From positions 1,054,001 through 1,118,000 of the forward strand of contig BQUP01000004.1 of NCBI GenBank assembly GCA_022835595.1: DNA of 64,000 nt. The letters are read 5' to 3'. A model generated the notes under the pieces. That model did no database searches and had not been told where the DNA came from. It was given only the letters and a program-made list of their open reading frames with translations. Made by a program: the position numbers and the translations under genes. The stretch comes from Cystobasidium ongulense (Eukaryota > Basidiomycota > Cystobasidiomycetes > Cystobasidiales > Cystobasidiaceae). Of the stretch, positions 1-14,504 are shown in pieces (the stretch's first letter is position 1; the number at the start of each line of letters is the position of its first letter).

Positions 1-864
1 TTCAGGTCTTCCCTGTGGCTAAGGAATCATGAACATTGATGATAGTATGCCCCCGTTCGATATAAGCCTTATCAGCATGAACGGGCTGGTCGATATGCCA
101 TGTCTCGCATGGCCTCGCTGTTCAAAGAAACGGAGTGTCTTCGCATTTGCATCTGGAATGCATTTAGTGATCTTCAGCTGCTAGAACACGATGCTAGGCG
201 AGTTTGATCATCCTGAAATCAATGGCAGCGCTGACTGTAACCATCGTTCCCAGATACTACCAGTCGAAACAGACCTTTTGTCGGGAGCTATACCAGAAAG
301 TATCGACACATATAAATTGCTTGATGTGGGTTTTAGAGACTTCACATCATTGCTTTCCATTCCCACCTTCGTTGCAGTTGCTCACTGCCGTCCAGACGAC
401 AGTAGTACACAGCTCGAGTCTGGGATAAGATGAGAGACTTTCCCCACGTAGTTCCAGCATTTGGCGTAAGTTAGAGCTTCCATTGTTGATTAAAGCGTCG
501 TTCTTTTCACCATAACTGTCATTGTAGCAGATGTAGAATCCCCCATAGATAGGTAGAACCCGAGACATCTACGAAGCACAGCGAGAGTCAAGCAGAACAC
601 CGCACTTAGCACGCGGTCGAATGTTTCGGCAGGATAGTCGCGCCTATCATCCAGGCCAATTCGCGGCAACTCACGGCCGATGGGCCCCGTCTTTGCGCGA
701 TTGCCCGGCCGCTAGAGAGCGGGGGACTCATGCCGGAGCAGGAAGCCTTGACCCAGGTGGCAGCATCACATTGCTAGGTTCTGTTTCTACCACCACTTGT
801 CTTAACACCCTTCACCTTTCAGCTTGCATCTTAATCACATCAACCCTTCACACCACATTTTATC
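1..864. other. Left-edge spacer with no recognised gene
   Basis: Only short open frames occur here (for example 191-433 on the plus strand, 80 codons) and none resembles a protein I know. The last 200 bases are pyrimidine-rich and lead into the ATG at 865, so they probably hold the promoter and leader of the decarboxylase gene. Confidence 0.5.
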
Positions 865-2495
<1,631 letters not shown>

Positions 2496-3691
2496 AGACT
2501 GCACCATTATTTGTAATGAGTAGATCTGGGAGTTCCGAAGTACCACACTGTGCATACCTAGAATCTAAGTGAGGTAAATGGAAGGTGTTTATGAAGTCAG
2601 CTTACGCTTCTTGTACTATTGCATTGCTTGTTGCAACTTCTCGATTGAAATGTTTGCCACCACCTTTTGCTACAAAATTCGGCAAACTTGCCCACTCTGC
2701 TCTTTCTCTTCCAGTGAAACAATTAAAACGGGTACACCAAAGTAAGTTGGCTTACAGGCATGGTAAAGATCGGGCCTTCACTGACAGTCACTGCTTCTGC
2801 CCTCCAGGTTAGTCGCATGTTCGTGCAAATTTGCTATCCATCGAATGCGACTCGTTCCGGTCCCCAAGAATAATTCCTAGCACGGTCTCTTTCGAGCGAC
2901 TGCGCGTGTCCATGCTCTAGGATTCGCTGGAAGTCATCGCATGGGCGGACTGCACGACTCTGTGTATGCGCTCGCCAGCTTCTTGCCGTCTCCGGTGTTC
3001 TGCGAAGACGTATCTGGCCTTGTTCGGTACGAGCTGGTCCACTTTTTCCAGCGAAGCAAGCACGACGGTAGGCAGAGTGCAATGGGGAGGAAAGTCGTAA
3101 CGCTCGCTCCTCGGACTTGCAGCAATGCACCTTCGAGTCGAGCGAGCGACGGCCTCGCCATCTTCGCATGGCAGTGATATCTCTTCGCTCTCTGCTTTGC
3201 CGTCGCGCCTGCGTCCTGGTGAAGAATCAGCTCGGAAAGCCTAGGTATCCCAAACAGCCGTCGGTAGCAGCCTGGTGCGGTAGACTGTGCTTGCTGCGTG
3301 CTTGAAGAAGGTGGTTCGCTTGATGGTTTCCAGCCCTAGGGTGGACGTACATTTCCACTCATTTGTGTTGTAATTTGGATTGCATTTGTTGTTGTCGGTG
3401 TCGAATTCATCGAGTGGGCAATTCAGCTTGTTTCTTCTTCTTGCGTTCATCCTTTCATGCACTCGACTTGTCGCCTGAACACCAAGCTCATGGAGCGCAG
3501 AAGACTGGAAGAATAACAGCCTCTCTGCTGTCTGTCTGCCTGCTGTCTCGTGCAACACCTCGTCAAGTAACTATACGATACGATACCACCTTTCTCGATC
3601 ATCCTCGTAAAGAGGATCCTGTAGAAGCGTACGGCAGCGACAGTGAAGCTCGAGCGGTCCTACATCGCCTCCCTCTGCATTTATATTCAAC
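2496..3691. other. Intergenic region upstream of CTK3
   Basis: About 1.2 kb without a convincing gene. Open frames such as 2941-3177 (+) and 2834-3169 (-) lie opposite each other and resemble no known protein. It should hold the terminator of the decarboxylase gene and the promoter of CTK3. Confidence 0.5.
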
Positions 3692-4753
3692 ATGGACGCC
3701 TTCGAAGTGAGCCTAGCCTACTCGCTGGGGTGTAAAAGTCGCACTGACAGCCCTCGCATACTTCCAGATACGCATGCAGTTCCTTGCACACCTGCGCCGC
3801 CTGACATCAGCTGCACAGAGCATTAGCAAGGTAGTAACCTTTCTCATCAAGCATTCTTCCCAAGCATCCTCCTCTTCAAGCCGCCGTCCGCCAATCGCGG
3901 GCTCATCCCATTCATCACTCCCAAGCGCTCAAGAACAGGATCTATGGGCATGTATCATAGAAGAGCTGGAGAAGTCGAATATAAACGCAAGAATGAACAT
4001 CTTTTACATGCTCGACTCGTTGCTAGATCAAACTCAAGCTATAGGTCTCGATAGTTACCAGATACTAGTCGAGCGGGATCTCGAAGCGGTTGTCGACTTG
4101 ACTGTACCGAGGGATGTGAAAGAAGGTGTTCTCAACAGGCTGAGCACGGTACAAGTAAGCTCGAATTCAGCAAACATTTTCCTCTCAGTAGCTCCTGACA
4201 CTTTTATACGCAGGTATTGAAAAGCTGGAAGACGCGTCGTTTATTACCGGTTGCGAAGCTTGACGCACTTCTTGACAAGCTGCAAAATGCCACTTTCCCA
4301 CCTTCAGACAAGTCTTCTTCCACCGCATTCTCAAGAAACGATATCTTGCGACGGATAGAAGATGACAGAGAAAGACACAAGCGCCTCAGGGAGCGGATAT
4401 GGGTTTTGCCCGTGCCTTCTTTACTCGAATTGTCTGGCAATAGCCGAGAAGCCCAAGGGAAACTTTCGACAGTCTTGAGCACTCGTACAGCATCCGCAAG
4501 CCCAGCAAGCCCTAACTCTCCCGCCCAAGCCGAACCTAAGCTGGTCAGCCTCGCAGAGTACGCAAGGGACAATAGCGCGAGGCAGCATGCACAGGAGGCG
4601 TCTCAGACACGGGAAGACGCAATAGATGTCGAGTTCGAGCAAGCCTGGGAGCGCGAATTATTCATTCACCCAGACGGCACTGTACTAGATGACACAGAAA
4701 TGAGGGCGATGGAGGAGGAAAACAAACGGTGTTTTGGAGGGATGACCTCGTAG
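3692..4753 (+). CDS. CTK3: CTD kinase subunit gamma (CTK3)
   Basis: Three exons: 3692-3706, 3768-4154 and 4214-4753, giving 313 aa. The first coding exon is only 15 nt (MDAFE). The N-terminal ~135 residues match the CID/VHS-like helical domain of Ctk3: DAFEIRMQFLAHLRRL, then IEELEKSNINARMNIFYMLDSL and VLKSWKTRRLLP. In fungi Ctk3 joins the kinase Ctk1 and cyclin Ctk2 in CTDK-I, which phosphorylates Ser2 of the RNA polymerase II C-terminal repeat during elongation. The C-terminal half is charged and low in complexity, as in other fungal Ctk3 proteins. Length is close to the yeast protein (296 aa). It converges on UTP20, with 143 bp between the stop codons. Confidence 0.85.
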
Positions 4754-4896
4754 AGTGCCTCAGTTGATAGTTTACCGCTATGTGGTTGTACGATGCACAT
4801 AATCGATCAAAGAATCGTCATTGTTTGTTCTGCATCTTTTGTATTGGGAAACAACAACGAGAACAAGCTTTGTTACAATCATCCTTAGTCAAGAAA

Positions 4897-7800
4897 CTAA
4901 TCTCTGCGGGGTCTCTTTCCTTTGCTCATTACTCCATATTTGAGCTTTGTGTCTTTAAAGCTTTCGTTCTTCCTCTTCCTGTTCTTCAAAGTGCTATCGT
5001 TCTTCTTTGCTCGCCTTTGAGCCTCTACTTCTGGGTTGTTGACAGCTTGCAAAGCGGTCGTGCGTTTTCTACCTTCACGTTTGACTGCCATATTTCGCTG
5101 AATCTTGGAATATGTTTCAGTGACAGGAGTAACACCTAATCTTTCGGAAAGCATCTCCTGGACTTCGCGAGCTAAAGCTTGTAATTCGTCTGCGAGCAAA
5201 GACTATCGTCAGAATCCGAGGCTCAAAGTCACATGCGGAAACAGCACTCACCCATCTGTGCATCTTGGGCTCCGTTTGGATCCTCAATCATCCTAACAAC
5301 AGGCAAAAGTATCTGGTGAATTTGCTTCTCAAGAAGCTCTTTGCTGATAGTCGGCTCCGAGATCATAGCAGCAAACCAGCGTAAAATTGACATTGGCTCA
5401 GTAGACCATTTCCACTGGCGCTGTGACACGCAGAAGCATCAGTATAGATCCAATAAGATAGAAGACAGAAGAGAAGGGGGTGCTTACATCTGCAAGCGAA
5501 TACTTGCTTGGCTTCATTTGATGCGCAACACGCGCTCGGTGAGAAAGCTTAACGAACAGCCAATGGAACGGATTCGATTGAGGTGTTTTCTTTGAGGCGG
5601 CTACAGCATCGACTCCATCATTGGCACCATCGTCAGGCGTTTCTTCAACTACAGCTTCCTCGTCCACCGTATCCGGATTCTTGGAGAATTCCGCGAAGCG
5701 CTTGCCGATGAAGAACATGTTCTTGACGATCTGCAAAGCAAGAGTATCGTCTAAGTGCTTGCTCTTGAGTTGGGTAGTAGAAGCCGAAGCCGCGTCGATC
5801 AGATCGTCCAGACTTGGCTCTTGTGGTGCATGAGAGTAGAGAACGCCCAGAAGTCTCGAGCTGGCCTGCCTCACCCATGTGTGTGGGAAGACTAGTACCG
5901 AGCGAAGTGACCGATTGAAAGTCGCATCGATGTCGCCAAAGGCAGCGGGGACCATTGACAGAATTTTTTGTAATGAAGCAAGGGCTTGATAGGTTGGTTG
6001 CCATGCAAGACTCTCCCCTCCTGTTTCGTCCATCTCATGATCAAGCATATCCTCGTCTGCTTCTGACAGATGAAGGGCTGCCTCGTTGACTATCGTCACA
6101 AGCAAGGGTACAACTTCATGAGACAGTGTTTCCGTCTCAGTCTTGCCTCGGAAGGCTTCGACTACGAGACCAGATGTTTGGGCGGACACCTTTTTAAGAT
6201 CGGTATTTGCATCTTGTTGGCCCCATGCAAGAATTGTCGACACAAATCGCTGGCGGACGTCTTTGCTGACACGGCTGTAAAGAATCTTGCAGTCTTCTGC
6301 AGCCATTGAGCGGCACTTTGGAGATTCATCGTTTGCGAGGTCCATGACCAAAGCGACGTGTAACAGATCGGCGTACTGATCCAGGAGATCAGTTCCAAAC
6401 TTCGAGAGAATAGCATTGACAAGTTCTAGAGCAGATACGCGACCTGATTCGTGCACATATCCTCCCAAGTTCTTGACGAGAAAATGTAGGGATGTCGCCA
6501 ATCGCTTCTTGCCTTGAGGATAATCCAGGAGGAATTGCAGGTAAATCGAACGACATATCTCACGCGTTCCATGAGACTGGCTAGCAATGAGGATCTCGGC
6601 GACACGGTCCATGAGATCATACACTTCAGGAGATGCAAACTTGCGCGACACCACAGCCCGCAGAAGAGAAAAGAGGGCTGCCTGCTGATCTGGTTCTTCT
6701 AAATCGGGAGACATGATGTCTACCAGTGTCGCCAACTGTTCGTCCGCGAGTACCAGCGTTTTGCGGTCACGGATCAAAGTTGCTAGTGTACGGATGGTGG
6801 TTTGAGAAAGATCTGATGCAGTACCACCCATGTTCTCAAGGATCGAGATCATCTGTTTGACGAGTACAGGCGATGCTTTTTCGATGGAAGCCAGCGGACA
6901 TTTGATGAGCGATGCCACGGCTCGCAGGGCCCGATCCAGGACATGAGCTTCTTCTGCGAAAAGGGTGTCTCCAACCAAGATAATCAAGGGATCAAGTCGC
7001 GATACCGTTTCCTCGTCGGACAGATCGAATCGATTCTTCTTGAAGGCACCGTTGAGAAGGTCAAGGCCGAATGCAACGAACTTGTGCGCATTCTGTGCAT
7101 ACGAATCAGTCCCAGCATGCGCCGTGCGCTTGATTTGTACTCGGTATTCTTTGCTCGCGAGGCTGTCTTTCTTGCCTTTGGGCTTACGCGGCTTCAGGAA
7201 ATCCGTATTTTGGCTGATCAAAGCCTGCGAAAGTGTCAGGAGCGTCGAATTCTGAAGCTGCTTGTTCCGCTGGAGACCCGCTGCTATATGTCGAAGTATA
7301 TCATCAAGGTTTTGCATAACCCGGATATTGTCACTATCGTTGAGAATGCCCCTGAGAGGGCCGAGGAGGGCATTGACCTTGTTGGGCGAGACGTGTGCTG
7401 CCAGGAGCTCGATAGAATCCATACTTTTGCACAGGCGTACTTCTCTATACTTTGTCTTTGAGCGAAACTCGGTGGACTGCCTGTCCTTGGCGGGGTACCC
7501 GAGCTGTTTGTACGAGATGTTAGCGGAAGCTCGCCTTCTCAAAGTGTAGGAATATTGTACTCACCAAGTCGTCATAAATAATTGGAACAGCATCTCCGAG
7601 GCACGCATCGATGTTGGCATCTGCCACAGCTGAAAGCACACGCTCCAGGAGAGCGTGCAAAACGAAGGCTAGAACATGAAGATGAGGTCCCTTGGCAAGA
7701 CTGGCTCGCAATTCTTTCACAAAGATAGACAAGTATTCGGTCCCGAGGTAGACGGCGATGTGACACATGGTGTTCCTCGTCATGTCACGGACCTCTTGCG

Positions 7801-10800
7801 ATTTACTACGCAAAACCTGGGCTAGCGCGGTGATCAAGCTGGTAACATCGCCCACCCGGTGTTCTTCAGGTACCTGCTGCACGATAACAGCGATACCCTC
7901 GGCTACCGGAATTCGAAGTGCTTCCTCTGTTTCGTTGCGAGCTTGCAAGAATTGGAGTAGACGGGGTAGAAGTTTGTTTTGTATAGTTGACAATATAGGA
8001 AGCCTGTCTGCAGCTGACATGGACTCAAGATCGAATTTGAAACCTTTGAGTATGGCGACCAATACCCTGACGTAGACTTTCTGATTGTCGCGCTTCTCGG
8101 CTGCAGAAGCGAAATATTGTTGCAGTAATCGGTGATATGCACCCCAATGCAGAGCGCTAGCCAAGCGACCAATTGTGGTGACAGTCTCATTAACGACTTC
8201 CTGAGCTTTACTCTCGGCTGCCGCAGCCAGATTGTAGGCCACGAGAGGCAAAAAGATATCGTTGATAGTCTTGCTAGAAAGGGATCGTGCCTCTGCTTCT
8301 TCAGCCAAGCGACGGAGTGCCCTTGCTCTGCGATGACTTTGAATGTGATAAACATTATTGAAGAAACTAGCCTCTTCATCTTCGGCCAAGAGGCACTTCA
8401 TCTCGTCCAACTCGGCAAACCCGGTGTCGGCCCGAACCGCTGCATGAAGAACTGATATACTCTCCACGCGCACAAGATCAACCTTGGACCGCAAAGCACG
8501 TCTTAGCGCTGGCATGAAATTTTTGCTGAAGACCAGCCGATATGTGGCATCAAGACTTGGCCCGGCGACCTCAACGAAGCGGCGCAATGCGGCATTGGCG
8601 TTGCTTCTAATTGACATTTCTTCCACGTCTTGGACGAAATAGAACATGTTGGCCAGTACCGGAACCCAATCTGAAGCACTCAAACTCTTGTACTTGCGCT
8701 CATTCAGATCTTGGAAGGCGCCCAGCCTTCGATCAAAGTCCGGCACATCCATTCGCTTGATAGAAAAAGCATTGAGCTCTTCCAGTAGGTCGACGACTTC
8801 GGAAGTCTGGCCTCTTGCATGCTGAAGTCTTCGGAAGACTGACAGAGTTCCAATGCGACCGTTGCGCGTTCGCATAGTGGCGAACAATGCACATACTGTG
8901 CGGTTGCACACTTCGAGCATGTCCGCTTGATATGACGCGGAGGACTCGCTTTCGGACGGTAGCAAAGTGTGCATAATCTTGAGGAGCTCGATCTTCACAC
9001 TTTCTGGAATGAGCATGTTTGGCTTGTTTAAAAGGGGCAATAGAAGAGGAAGTAGTTGTTCTCTATATTGGGTACCGGTAATGAAAGGAGAGATATTCGA
9101 TAGAAGTGATATGAGGCGTAGACCGATCTGATCCCGTACGTTAAGCGAAGAAGAGCGGACCGCAAGTAATCGTGAGATGCTCGATAGCAGCGGATCGACA
9201 TATACTTCCAAGACTTCCTGTCGAACGGACACATTATCGCCGGATAGCAAAAGGATTTTCTGCACAATCTCGAGAATGCGCAGAATTACTGGATCCTTGA
9301 CATTCGGTGTTGCCAGGGTCGAGTAAAGCGCCGGCAACAGTGTCTGATCGTATCGGACAAGGATGAAAGCCGTCTCTTCATACGATGCCCAAGTGGCAAT
9401 CAAGTCCAGCAGTGCCGAAGGACCTTGAGCATTTTCAGCACCAAATTGTGCCAGACGAGGGCTAATGAGCTGTTCGAAGAGGGCAGGTAGATACCGAGAA
9501 GCATTGAAGGAAGGGTCCAGCCGGAAAAAGTCTGACATACGTCGGAAAGCAAGCTGTCGGATGTGACGCACTCTGTCGCTAGTGTTCTGCGAAGATCGTG
9601 AATGATATGCTAGGTTGAGAGTAATCTGGAAGAGTCTACCCCAGTGCTTGCGGAGCTTCTCCGCGAGATGCGACATTGTATCGCCGAGAAGAGCAAGGAA
9701 GCCAAGTTGCTGACTAGCGGATGCGTGGGGCGGTTCCGCAAAACCGAATTGTTCGCCCATCGAATCGGTTTGATCTCGGAAAGTCGTTGCCATGAGATCT
9801 ACAAGAACGTCCAAGTCTTCCGGTTGGCAGGCCTTCAACGCATTCAAGATGGCTGATTTTCGGCTTTTCTGAACATTGATTGCGCTCGCACGACCTTGTC
9901 TGGAGCTCATGAGACCGAAGAGCACGCGGACAGTTACATTGACAACTTGTTCGCGCCGCTCTGGCATGATGTCAGAGGTGTCTTCAGCCAAAGAGAACTG
10001 TAGCAGCTCGTCGCGTAGATGGGAACTTTGAAGCATGTTGCGGAAGTTGGTTTCATATGGCAGCAAATTTGGCGATTTCCAGGTGAGAATGGTGTCTAGG
10101 GCTAAACCTTGAATGCTAGAATCGCCGTGCGAAAGTAGCTGAAGCATACGCTCGTAAACCTCATCGGATCGGTACAGGGCCTTGGGGTTCTTGAAACTTG
10201 AAAGCACTTTGAGCCAATTGCAGAGGCGTTCGCGACCTACGTGTCCTCCGGCACCCGGCGTCTCATCAGAGAGCAAGCTTTGTTGCCCAAATTGAGCGAA
10301 GAAGAGCTCCAGGAAATCTCTGCTGTGCTGTTCAGTGAGTACTCGCATTTGCCGGGCAAGAGCGAGCAGCTGTGTCTCCAGGTTGAGATTTGATAGCCTA
10401 GACGTGGGTAGCTGGGCCTGCAGAACGTTTCATTCGGATTAGCAACGAGCCCATCTTTGTTATGCAGGGTATATCTTACTTGAATCTCCTTTTCGTTATG
10501 GGTGCGCGGCCCCAGCTGCGACAGCTCTGAAAAGCGAAGGACGCTGTCGCTATACTTGCTCAGTGAACGCGTGAAGGCCGTACATATGAGATCGTTCTGG
10601 CGCCATTGAGCTATGCTAGATTGTATCGGAGTCTCTTCGTGTTGCACAACCCAGGCTGGGCCTGCTGGAGGAGTGGAGTCCCTCATGTCAGATCCAGCAA
10701 GGTTCCCGAGCTGTTCCGAGAGAATGCTCCAAATCAAGCTTCGCGAGCTTGGAAGCGCCTTGTGGACTTCAGAAATTACATCGATGGCTTCAGACCACAA

Positions 10801-13687
10801 GGGCTTGAAGTTGACTTTGAGCATAGCGAAAGAATAGAGAAGTCCGATTTCGACATCTTCGGACTTGACATCTTCTAAAGTTTTCAGAGCTATGCCTAGT
10901 CGGCGTAGGTGCATATTCTTATCCCGAGCATCTTGCGGGGTAAGAGAAATCCGCTCTACCTCTAGCGCTTGGTTTACTATTTCTGAGGTAATCGTGCGAT
11001 GCTTGAGGAGGATCAGCGTGCTTGTACGCAAGGAAGCGTCTTCAGACAATAGGCCATGCTTGCATGCAGTATACACTTTACTCGCATGAGGCTCTGGAAT
11101 GGCGCTGCGGAGGGACACGATGGCAGCGACTTGGGAGATAACCGTGCGGTGCCAGTGGTACACTTCGATGATACGGACAAGATCATCGAGTGGGAGCAAT
11201 GCAGCCTGTCCGATGCTCGATAAACATTGTAGGAAAGATGATAGTAAAGCCCCCGAATTTACTGGTGTCCTTTGGAAGTCTTCTTGAGCTTGCGATGGGT
11301 TTTCATGAGCATGGACTAGGACTTTAATGGCTGACAGTATTGGCTCCTGGAGATCTTCGTATCGAGTAAAGGAGCTGCAGATTACGAGACAATCGACGAG
11401 ATCTTGGCTCTGTAAATGAACGAAGTCAGCTACAAACCTCGGTGGTCAAATAATACGCAACCTACTTGACGTTCAGTGACTTTGCCGTTCTTATAACTGA
11501 CAGTCCAGCTTCGTATTTGTTGCGCAAATTTGCTTCCAACGTCTGTGAAGACGGTATCGAGAGGTGGAAGCTGACCACGGTCTGAAATACCCGCTAGAAG
11601 TGAAACGTATGCACTGCTGCCCAATCGATCCTTGCTCTCGCGTTTGAGTAGAGGCGTAGCAAAATCTTGGAAGTACGTCCATTGATGCTCGGACAGAACA
11701 GTGAAGGCGGCATAACTCAGATGAGCGTACTGAAGCAGAATTTCGTTAGTGAAAATGTCGTTCTAGTAGTCTCTATATGCTCACCTCTGATGGAAGATTC
11801 CAAATCTTTTCCAACAGTTTCCGACCGCTGTCCAACATGGACTGCAAAGTTGGCGCATTCAGGAGTGCAAATGTGGCCGTCTCTACAGCAGGAGGGACCA
11901 ACGTCGCAATGCGGGTCATGTCCGCCCACGATTTGTCGCTCATTGACAGAATTGATGCCTTTTCCTTATCCGCCAAGCGATTTCCCTTGCGTGTTCCACT
12001 AAGAACACACACTAAATCCATGACGAGATGGGTTTCATACTCGGTTTCAGCGTCGGAAAGCTTATTGAAGCGCGCAAGAATGACTTCTGATACTGTTGAG
12101 AGGGTTTCTGGACGGCCGTGATGGAGTATACCAGTCAAAGCAGCATCGAATACCTGTATGACAGGTGCAGACTTCAAATCGGAAGCCTGTCGGATGAAAG
12201 CTCGTAGGATAGCGGGTGCTCTCGAGTGTATATGTGTCTCCACAGATTTGACGCTCTCAAGCAGAAGCCATGCCGTACTTTCGCATAGCTCCGAAGGCGA
12301 TTCGGTATTCAAGCTCTGGAGGATGATACGAGCCAGACTGTCTAGAGGCTCACCGTTCTTGGCGCGGCGGAGCAGGAAAGCAAAGCAGGTGGCTAACAGA
12401 CGTCGAAGATGTGGTTTTGTAGCGGAGAGCGGTCTTCGTCTCGAAGATCTGGCATGGATGCGGTGGTGCGCGTTATCATCCTCGGCTGTGCTTTCGCTGT
12501 CGCTGGTATCCGCTAGATCGACTTCAGCCGCTTCTTCAGCTGACACCGCAGCATCTACTGTTTCAACTTGAATATCGGCTTGCTGCTCTAGTGGTGCTTC
12601 CTCGAGTTGGGATCTTTCATCGTGGTCCTCCTCCTCGTCTACTTCATCTTTCTCGTCATTTTGCTCAAATGATAGCTTCTCATCGTCAGTGACTTCTTCT
12701 GGTAGGCTGACGGACGGTTTTGAACCACTGAGTCCGTCTACAACCCATGACCAGGCGACTTGGTGACGATGTTGGTAGTCTGCCCCATTGACGAGATCAC
12801 TTCCAATTTGTCTGAAAGTCCACGCTAGAACCTGGAAAGCCCTTTTACTGATTTCAACTGGCGAATTGGGATCGTTGCCTCTGTCTCCGCTAGTTTTTGT
12901 GTGCACTGAAGGAGGATCGACTGCGAGGCCAACTACCGCTCGCATGAGTGGCGTAAGTATAGTGTCCAGCTGTAGCTGCTTGAAATCTGGATCTGGCGTT
13001 AAGCATTGTATGAAGCTGGGGATGATGTCGATGATATGAGGCACGGACAGAGCTAAATCTACCCGGTCTGGTATCGATAAAGCCTTCACTAGAAGATTTG
13101 CAATGGATTGCTTGTGGTGAAGAATTAGAGGCAGTGATCGAGTGATGGGGTACAAAGCTTTGTGAAGTGTGTGGAAAGGTATCGAGGTATTGAGAAGAGC
13201 CAGCTCCGCAAGAGCTATCGACATAGGACTTGTGAGCTGTATCAAGCGGAACGTTAGATTGTGTTCTGATTCTCGAAGTTTTGCACGTACCATATCTTCG
13301 TCTTCGTCCTCACTTTCTTCGTCTGAAGACTCGGCGTCCATGCCATCTTCCGCCTGTGACTTCTTCTCTGAGATAGTTGGCTGGGCGTCCCACCTTCCAA
13401 ACCGTTCAACTGCATCTTCGATAAGACTAGCGAGGTCCACAGAGATATCCTTGTACCGTTCAGCTTGACTTTTGAACTGCAGCAAGCAAGTTGATCAGCA
13501 AGACGATCGAAAGAGCATGTTGCAGGCAATGACTTACCTTGAAACGAGTGTCTACGGTTGTCTGCTTCTTGCTTCCTAGCCTATGCTTCTTGTGTTGTCT
13601 CTTTGCGCTGCTTGCAGCTTCTGCCCTCTGCTCCTTCTCTCGCCTGATGCGCTTGTCAGATTTGACATGGGTTTTGCGGACCGCCAT
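4897..13687 (-). CDS. UTP20: U3 snoRNP / SSU processome HEAT-repeat protein UTP20
   Basis: Nine exons read on the minus strand: 13687-13538, 13476-13291, 13236-11785, 11729-11466, 11409-10480, 10417-7565, 7503-5488, 5420-5252 and 5189-4897. All are in phase and give 2,770 aa, near human UTP20 (2,785) and somewhat above yeast Utp20 (2,493). The start MAVRKTHVKSDKRIRREKE is basic and the end (LKYGVMSKGKRPRRD) is a lysine/arginine tail. Between them lies almost continuous HEAT/ARM-like helical repeat, with an acidic, Ser/Glu/Asp-rich stretch around residues 245-330. Utp20 is a nucleolar scaffold needed for early 18S pre-rRNA cleavage. Intron 2 (13290-13237, 54 nt) has no stop and is a multiple of three, so it could pass as coding. 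I excise it because it has GTACGT, a CTAAC branch site and CAG, and the surrounding acidic segment reads on smoothly. Confidence 0.88.
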
Positions 13688-14504
13688 GGCGCAGGCTCGT
13701 TAAAGTCCTGTGTTGGTGTCTTGGGGCGGGTCGCAAGATTGATTGATATGAAAGGCTTGACTTCTAGTAGTCGAATGCCTGCTGGTCTGCCATGACTGGG
13801 TATGTTGCAATACAACCAGAGATCAGCAATGTGTGATGGTTTGGAACAAAAACTTCAAGCTCAAGCTGAAGCCGAGAATAGGGACGGTGGCAACTCGCCG
13901 AAATGCTTATATAATCTCTACAAGTCCCTAGAAGCACGATGAAACTCAAGTGAGGCTAGTATCGTCAATTTGTTAGTACTCTATTCGGAACTGCTATCGT
14001 ATTATAGCATGTGACGCTCCCAGCGTGCAATAGCATAGAAGCTAGTGCAGGATACCACCTTCAAGGAAGGCGTTACTGCAATACACAATCTCACTACACG
14101 GACACGAAGGGGAGCTGTACGAACGATTGAAAGTTTATCTTCCAGTAGCTGTTCGTGGATAGATGTCTGTAGAGTAGAATAAGAATTGACTCCCTGCAAC
14201 CTGACGGCACGTGATATGCTATTACTTACTACTTTGAGTAGGGAGATGTAAGGCAAGCAACTGCGTCCCACTGCTGGACGGGTTCGACGATGGCAACTTC
14301 CGCCGAACAGAAATCTCCGCATTAAGCTCAAGCCAGTGTACTATATATGTCTTTCGCTAGTCATGCCGCGAAACGCTTCTGGCACAGTAGCCGGTCGTAT
14401 TGCAGAACAGGCGACGCCAGTCTTTCCCCAGAGGATGGGCAGACTCGTCAAAAGTAAATGATACCATGTGTTTAGTTTGACCTTTGCTGCCACGACGTCA
14501 TGTC
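13688..14504. other. Spacer between UTP20 start and tRNA-Lys
   Basis: No gene is recognised in these ~820 bases. Small frames on both strands lack any familiar motif. The part next to 13687 must contain the UTP20 promoter. Confidence 0.5.

Noticed and set aside
2834-3169. 111-codon minus-strand frame in the CTK3 upstream region
   Set aside because: No family similarity, Arg-rich composition typical of a shadow frame, and overlapping frames on the other strand.
13237-13290. Treating the 54-nt segment of UTP20 as coding
   Set aside because: It has complete splice and branch signals, and the acidic stretch joins naturally to the next helix without it.
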